DNA of 64,000 bases from Falsirhodobacter sp051195255 (GTDB taxonomy: Bacteria; Pseudomonadota; Alphaproteobacteria; Rhodobacterales; Rhodobacteraceae). Numbering within the stretch: position 1 is the first letter of the stretch; each line of letters starts with the position of its first letter. A model generated the notes under the pieces. That model worked only from the letters and a program-made list of their open reading frames with translations, had not been told where the DNA came from and did not search any database. This document shows positions 59,740-64,000 of this stretch, one piece after another. Location: NCBI RefSeq assembly GCF_051195255.1, contig NZ_JBNJLK010000001.1, forward strand, positions 434,001 to 498,000, given 5' to 3'. A program made the translations under genes and the position numbers.

Positions 59740-61118
59740 CCCTGCACGAAGGCCGTCAGGCGGCGCGTCAGCGCCGTCAGCGGATCCGGCGACAGGCGGC
59801 GATACAGGCGCAGCCGTTCCTCCGGGATCGGGGCGCCCTTGCGCAGGTGATACCAATCGTCCGACACCTGCCGTGCGGGCAGGTCGGCGATGCGGGCCGT
59901 CTCCAGCCCCTTCAACGCGGCCTCGGGCCATTCGGGGCGGTAGTAGCGCCACACCATCTGCGCCTCGTAATGCGCTTTCAGGAAGGCGCCATAGTCATCG
60001 GTCGGCAGCGCGCCGCCGTAGGGATCGCCGTCGATGAAATCGGCCGGGCGCACCAGATGGGTGACCAGCCCCTCCGGCCCCAGCGTGCGGTAGGCGCCGG
60101 GCCATGTGACGGGTGACGGCACGGCGTGATTGGCCAGCACGCGCCCATCCGGGCCGCCCAGCCGAACATCGGCGTTCAGGTGGTAATGCGCGGTCACCAC
60201 GCGGCCGATGCCCGTCTGGCGCAAGGCCTCCGCCACCGCGTCGCGCTGGGCGTCCGGCGCCCCGCCTCGCAGCGGCAGGTCCAGCGCCAGCACGCGATCC
60301 GCAGGCTCCAGCATCGGATAGTGGGACATGGCGATCAGGCGCTTGCCGCCGTCCCGTGCCCGTGCCGCCACGTCCGTCATCCAGTCCAGCAGGTAAGGCC
60401 GGTCGCGCACCACGGCCGCCCAGCCCTGATGGTTCGGATCGGCCAATCCCTCGATAGCCCCCTTCGCCGCGCCCGGCACGAAATGGTTCGCGTCCAGCGA
60501 CAGGATCCAGACGCCCTCCACCGGCTCCACCAGATAGCTGGCGTCGATCTGGTTGTTCGGGCCATAGGTGCGCCGGACCCAGTCGGCGCTGCCGAAGGGG
60601 CTTTCCCAGTGCAGGTCGCGCGGATCGGGGGTGAAGCCCAGACCGGGCAGCAGGGCCAGCGCCTCGGGGTAACCCAGCGCGCGCATGCCGGGATCGTGAA
60701 CCTCCCCCGCCGTGGGCTGGCTGGACCGGCGCTGTGTCCTGTCGCCGACGACATAGCCCTGCGTCAGGTGCCGTCCCTTCATCCCGAACATGTCGTGATT
60801 GCCGGGCACCATCAGGAAGCGCATGCCCCGCGCCTCGTGCTCGGCGAGGATGGCACGGGCGGTGCGCAGGTCCGTTTCCTGCCCGTCATCGGTCAGATCG
60901 CCCAGCAGCAGCACCAGCGCCGCGCCCTGCGCCTCCATCCCCGCCAGCGTTGCGCGGAAGGCGGGCACGCTTTCGTTGAAGACGCGGGTGGAAGCCATCA
61001 CCTCCTCCAACGGCCGAAGGGCGGGGCCGTCGACACCCGGAAGGCGCGTGGCGTGCACATGCGGATCGGCCAGAAGGCCGATGCGGTGGCGATAGGGGTC
61101 GGGTGCGCTGTGCGTCAT
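59721..61118 (-). CDS. metallophosphoesterase family protein
   Basis: 465 aa. Motifs are ADPHVHA, GDLTDDGQE, GNHDMFG, SHYPM and AHYHLNAD, the full dinuclear-metal set. The large insertion between the third and fourth motifs and a C-terminal domain of about 120 residues suggest a larger substrate than the small phage type. No signal peptide is seen. It converges with the FAH gene and is followed by rnd in the other direction. Confidence 0.85.
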   Translation of the reverse strand: MTHSAPDPYRHRIGLLADPHVHATRLPGVDGPALRPLEEVMASTRVFNESVPAFRATLAGMEAQGAALVLLLGDLTDDGQETDLRTARAILAEHEARGMRFLMVPGNHDMFGMKGRHLTQGYVVGDRTQRRSSQPTAGEVHDPGMRALGYPEALALLPGLGFTPDPRDLHWESPFGSADWVRRTYGPNNQIDASYLVEPVEGVWILSLDANHFVPGAAKGAIEGLADPNHQGWAAVVRDRPYLLDWMTDVAARARDGGKRLIAMSHYPMLEPADRVLALDLPLRGGAPDAQRDAVAEALRQTGIGRVVTAHYHLNADVRLGGPDGRVLANHAVPSPVTWPGAYRTLGPEGLVTHLVRPADFIDGDPYGGALPTDDYGAFLKAHYEAQMVWRYYRPEWPEAALKGLETARIADLPARQVSDDWYHLRKGAPIPEERLRLYRRLSPDPLTALTRRLTAFVQGYSAAE

Positions 61119-61226
61119 GGCGCGGCCTTACGACATTCGCGTGACGGCCCGATGACAGCCACCACTTCCTTGCGGTCGGACGGCAAAGCGCATAGCTGAA
61201 AGCAAACCTTCTGCATCGGGGCAACC

Positions 61227-61841
61227 ATGACCATTCACCTGCACAGGAACGATCTGCCCGACGGCCTGGACCTTGGTCCCGTTGTCGCGATCGACACGGA
61301 AACCATGGGTCTGGACCCGCGCCGCGACCGGCTGTGCGTGGTGCAACTGTCGTCCGGGGACGGCAACGCGCATCTGGTGCAGATTGCCAAGGGTCAGACC
61401 GAGGCCCCGAACTTGGAACGGCTGCTGACCGACCCGGCGGTGATCAAGCTGTTCCATTACGGCCGCTTCGACATCGCCGCCCTGCAGAAGGCCTTCGGTG
61501 TGCGGACCGCGCCCGTGTGGTGCACCAAGATCGCGTCGAAGATGATCCGCACCTTCACCGACCGGCACGGCCTGAAATACTTGCTGACCGAACTGGTGGG
61601 CGTGGACGTGTCAAAGCAGCAGCAAACCTCCGACTGGGGGGCCGAGGAACTGACCGAGGCGCAAAAGGACTACGCCGCGTCGGACGTGCTGTACCTGCAC
61701 GCACTGAAGGCGGAACTGGAACACCGCCTGCAGCGCGAGGGCCGGACGGAGCTGGCGCAGCGCTGCTTCGACTTCCTGCCCACGCGCGCGCAACTGGACC
61801 TGATGGGATGGGACGAGCCGAATGACATCTTCCACCACTGA
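61227..61841 (+). CDS. rnd: RNase D-like 3'-5' exonuclease
   Basis: 204 aa, the exonuclease domain only; classical RNase D has an additional HRDC domain. DTETMG (ExoI), FHYGRFDIAALQ (ExoII) and YAASDVLYLHAL (ExoIII) give the DEDDy set. It overlaps kdsD by 20 bases. Short rnd genes before kdsD are common in Alphaproteobacteria. Confidence 0.9.
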   Translation: MTIHLHRNDLPDGLDLGPVVAIDTETMGLDPRRDRLCVVQLSSGDGNAHLVQIAKGQTEAPNLERLLTDPAVIKLFHYGRFDIAALQKAFGVRTAPVWCTKIASKMIRTFTDRHGLKYLLTELVGVDVSKQQQTSDWGAEELTEAQKDYAASDVLYLHALKAELEHRLQREGRTELAQRCFDFLPTRAQLDLMGWDEPNDIFHH

Positions 61842-62775
61842 TTATCTTGCCACCGCCCGTCGCGTGATCGAGACGGAGGCGCAGGCGCTGACCGCCTTGG
61901 GCGTCGCGCTGGACGACAGCTTTGCCGCCGCGGTGGAGATGATCCTTGGCGCCAAGGGCCGCGTGATCGTGTCCGGCATGGGCAAGTCCGGTCACATCGG
62001 CAAGAAGATCGCGGCCACCCTCGCCTCCACCGGCACGCCGGCGCAGTTCGTCCATCCCGCCGAGGCGAGCCACGGCGATCTGGGCATGGTCACGGCCGAC
62101 GACGTGGCGCTGGTTTTGTCCTTTTCCGGCGAAACGCCGGAGCTAGCCAACCTGATCGCCCACACGCGCCGCTTCGCCATCCCCCTCATCGGCGTCGCCG
62201 GGCGCGCGGATTCGACCCTGCTGCGGCAGGCGGACGTGGCGCTGCTGCTGCCTTCGGCCCCCGAGGCCTGCGGAACCGGTATCGTGCCCACCACCTCCAC
62301 CACCATGACGCTGGCTTTGGGCGACGCGCTGGCGCTGGCGCTGATGGAGCATCGGGAGTTCACGCCCGAACATTTCCGCGTCTTCCACCCCGGCGGCAAG
62401 CTGGGCGCCCGCCTGTCGCGCGTGGCAGACCTGATGCACAACGACCTGCCGCTGGTGCCCATGGACATGCCCATGTCCGAAGCGCTTCTGGTGATGAGCG
62501 GCAAGGGCTTCGGCGTGCTGGGCGTGACCGAGAATGGCCGTCTGGTCGGCATCATCACCGACGGCGACCTTCGTCGCCACATGGCGGGCCTTCTGACCCA
62601 CACCACCGGCGAGGTGATGACCCGCGGCCCCCGCACCATCGATCCGGATTCGCTGGCCGAAAAGGCCGTGGCCGTAATGCAGGACCGCAAGATCACCGCG
62701 CTGTTCGTCGTCAAGGGCGAGGTTCCCGTTGGCCTGATCCACATCCACGACTGTCTGCGGGCCGGGGTGGTCTGA
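61822..62775 (+). CDS. kdsD: arabinose-5-phosphate isomerase KdsD (KpsF/GutQ)
   Basis: 317 aa. The SIS domain has SGMGKSGHIGKKIAATLASTGT and EASHGDLGM, with TTSTTMTLALGDALA. Two CBS domains follow (DLMHNDLPLVP, GEVMTRGPRTIDPD). It makes arabinose-5-phosphate for Kdo synthesis in lipopolysaccharide. The gene is followed by lptC with 1 base between. Confidence 0.95.
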   Translation: MTSSTTDYLATARRVIETEAQALTALGVALDDSFAAAVEMILGAKGRVIVSGMGKSGHIGKKIAATLASTGTPAQFVHPAEASHGDLGMVTADDVALVLSFSGETPELANLIAHTRRFAIPLIGVAGRADSTLLRQADVALLLPSAPEACGTGIVPTTSTTMTLALGDALALALMEHREFTPEHFRVFHPGGKLGARLSRVADLMHNDLPLVPMDMPMSEALLVMSGKGFGVLGVTENGRLVGIITDGDLRRHMAGLLTHTTGEVMTRGPRTIDPDSLAEKAVAVMQDRKITALFVVKGEVPVGLIHIHDCLRAGVV

Positions 62776-62776
62776 C

Positions 62777-63382
62777 ATGGCGAAGATCACGGACCGACAT
62801 ACCCGAACCGTCGCTTGGCTGAAGGTCATCCTTCCGCTGGCGGCGCTGGTGCTGCTGTCCACGATCTTCCTCGTATCCCGCACGGTGAACCCCGACGCGG
62901 CCATTCCCTACGCCACGGTGGACGTGACCGGCCGCGCGATGGACCCGCGCCTGACCCTGCCCACCTGGTCGGGCGTCACCAGCGACGGCGCCACCCTGAA
63001 CATCGCCGCCGCCGAGGCCCGCCCCCCGACCGACGAACGGGCCGCCAGCCTGTCCGCCCTGCGCGCCGATCTTGACACGCCGGACGGGGTGGAAACCCAG
63101 CTTCAGGCGGCCGCCGGCACCTTCGATCCCGAAATCGGCATGGTCACGCTGTCGGGGCAGGTGCGGATGCGCAATTCGCAAGGCTACGACATCAGCCTGC
63201 CCACCGTGACGGCCCGCACCGATGCCACGCAGGTCGTGGGCGAAGGCCCTGTCACCGGGCTTGCCCCGATGGGCCAGCTGACGGCGGGCGGAATGACGCT
63301 GACGGCCGAAGACGCCACCCGCGCCAATTACCGGCTGGACTTCACGGACGGGGTCAAGCTGATATACACTCCTAGGAACTGA
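62777..63382 (+). CDS. lptC: LPS export protein LptC
   Basis: 201 aa with one N-terminal membrane helix (residues 13-33) and a periplasmic beta-jellyroll region (FDPEIGMVTLSGQVRMRNSQGYD). LptC is a bridge component that receives LPS from LptBFG and passes it to LptA. It is poorly conserved at sequence level and the identification rests on the position between kdsD and lptA. Confidence 0.8.
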   Translation: MAKITDRHTRTVAWLKVILPLAALVLLSTIFLVSRTVNPDAAIPYATVDVTGRAMDPRLTLPTWSGVTSDGATLNIAAAEARPPTDERAASLSALRADLDTPDGVETQLQAAAGTFDPEIGMVTLSGQVRMRNSQGYDISLPTVTARTDATQVVGEGPVTGLAPMGQLTAGGMTLTAEDATRANYRLDFTDGVKLIYTPRN

Positions 63383-63396
63383 TCCCGGAATCCCCC

Positions 63397-63882
63397 ATGC
63401 TGAAAACGTTCGTCCTGCTGGCCGCCCTGTCCTGCCCATCCCTGGTGCTCGCGCAGGCCGCGCAGATCGATCTTGGCGGGATGAGCCAGAACACTTCCGC
63501 CCCCGTCACCGTGGACGCCGACCGCCTGTCGGTCGATCAGGCCACGGGCGTCGCAACCTTCAACGGCAACGTGCGCGTCGTCCAGGGCGAATTGCGCCTG
63601 GCCGCCGACCAGGTCCGCGTCGAATACGGCGAGGCGCAGGGCGAGATCCGCACCTTGCACGCCGATGGCAATGTGACGCTGGCCAATGCGGACATCGCGG
63701 CCGAGGCCGAGCAGGCCGCCTATACCATTGAATCCGGCGTGATCGAGATGACGGGCGACGTGCTTCTGACCCAAGGGCAAAGCACCATCGCGGGCCAGAA
63801 GCTGACCATCGACGCCGCCGCCGGCACGGGCCGGATGGAAGGGCGCGTGCAGACCACCTTCCAGCCGGGCCAGTCGCAATGA
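63397..63882 (+). CDS. lptA: LPS transport periplasmic protein LptA
   Basis: 161 aa. A signal peptide (LAALSCPSLVLAQA) is followed by DADRLSVDQATGVATFNGNVRVVQGELRLAADQVRVEYG, the LptA/OstA repeat. It forms the periplasmic bridge for LPS. It overlaps lptB by 4 bases (ATGA). Confidence 0.9.
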   Translation: MLKTFVLLAALSCPSLVLAQAAQIDLGGMSQNTSAPVTVDADRLSVDQATGVATFNGNVRVVQGELRLAADQVRVEYGEAQGEIRTLHADGNVTLANADIAAEAEQAAYTIESGVIEMTGDVLLTQGQSTIAGQKLTIDAAAGTGRMEGRVQTTFQPGQSQ

Positions 63883-64000
63883 CCGGGTCCGGCCTGACCG
63901 TCCGCAACCTGCGCAAAAGCTACAAGCGCCGGCCCGTGATCCGCGACGTGTCGCTGCATCTGGACCGCGGGGAAGTGGTGGCGCTTCTGGGGCCCAACGG
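63879..64000 (+). CDS. lptB: LPS export ABC ATPase LptB, N-terminal start only (partial)
   Basis: About 40 codons before the window end: LTVRNLRKSYKRRPVIRDVSLHLDRGEVVALLGPNG, ending at the start of Walker A. The context (lptC-lptA-lptB) gives the identification. Confidence 0.9.
   Translation, partial: MTGSGLTVRNLRKSYKRRPVIRDVSLHLDRGEVVALLGPN

Overview
The window is high-GC DNA (roughly 60-65 % by eye) from an alphaproteobacterium, most likely Rhodobacterales (Paracoccus/Rhodobacter-like). The evidence is tightly packed operons with many ATGA stop/start overlaps, a cyoABCD-surf1-regB-regA cluster, a gpmI-envC-ctpA run, a pncA-pncB-rppH run and an rnd-kdsD-lptC-lptA-lptB run. All calls come from reading the sequence; no database was searched.

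Layout. (1) 1-2715: end of a sugar/glycerol-phosphate type ABC ATPase, two tandem glycerophosphodiester phosphodiesterase genes and an inositol-monophosphatase family gene, all translationally coupled. (2) 2716-24178: an accessory island. Its main part (3115-24178, about 21 kb) is a Tn7-like transposon bounded by a 19-bp perfect terminal inverted repeat. tnsA-tnsB-tnsC lie at the left end, and a long TniQ/TnsD-type target selector lies at the right end. The right end sits 17 bp beyond the 3' end of a tRNA-Arg(CCT) gene, inside that tRNA's terminator. Cargo: an IS1595-like zinc-ribbon protein; a cassette of AAA ATPase, HAD phosphatase, unknown protein and metallophosphoesterase; a BglII-like restriction endonuclease with an MT-A70 adenine methylase, a PIN-domain protein and an unknown 365-aa protein; chromate resistance (chrB-chrA); and a HupE/RcnR/RcnA nickel-cobalt module with three palindromic operators. 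No CRISPR array or cas gene is present, so this is not a CAST. (3) 24196-32707: tRNA-Arg, a LacI-type regulator, mtaB, dapF, tRNA-Lys, a decayed XRE-cupin regulator, mmsA, GST, DoxX, a decayed LysR regulator and a SleB-like hydrolase.

(4) 32717-40962: cytochrome bo3-type quinol oxidase operon cyoABCD with a SURF1 chaperone and the RegB/RegA (PrrB/PrrA) redox two-component system, all in one direction, then a divergent MFS transporter. (5) 40984-50125: cysD-cysNC, yggT-recQ, a UMF1-type MFS transporter, mepA, an esterase-like phytase gene, and a queuosine-precursor transporter preceded by a good preQ1-I riboswitch candidate. (6) 50130-50795: a structured leader before the ribosome-rescue gene arfB. 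It holds an 18-codon ORF whose Shine-Dalgarno is a 17-nt complement of the expected 16S rRNA 3' tail, an internal copy of that 16S tail that could sequester it, and an intrinsic terminator just before arfB. This is the most unusual regulatory structure in the window. (7) 50826-64000: gpmI-envC-ctpA, trhO, pncA-pncB-rppH, a 1-Cys peroxiredoxin, an FAH-family hydrolase, a metallophosphoesterase, an RNase D-like exonuclease, kdsD and the start of the lptCAB lipopolysaccharide export genes.

The most rewarding places are the arfB leader, the tRNA-Arg-directed Tn7-like element with its split transposition module and odd TnsA active site, and the two cargo cassettes.
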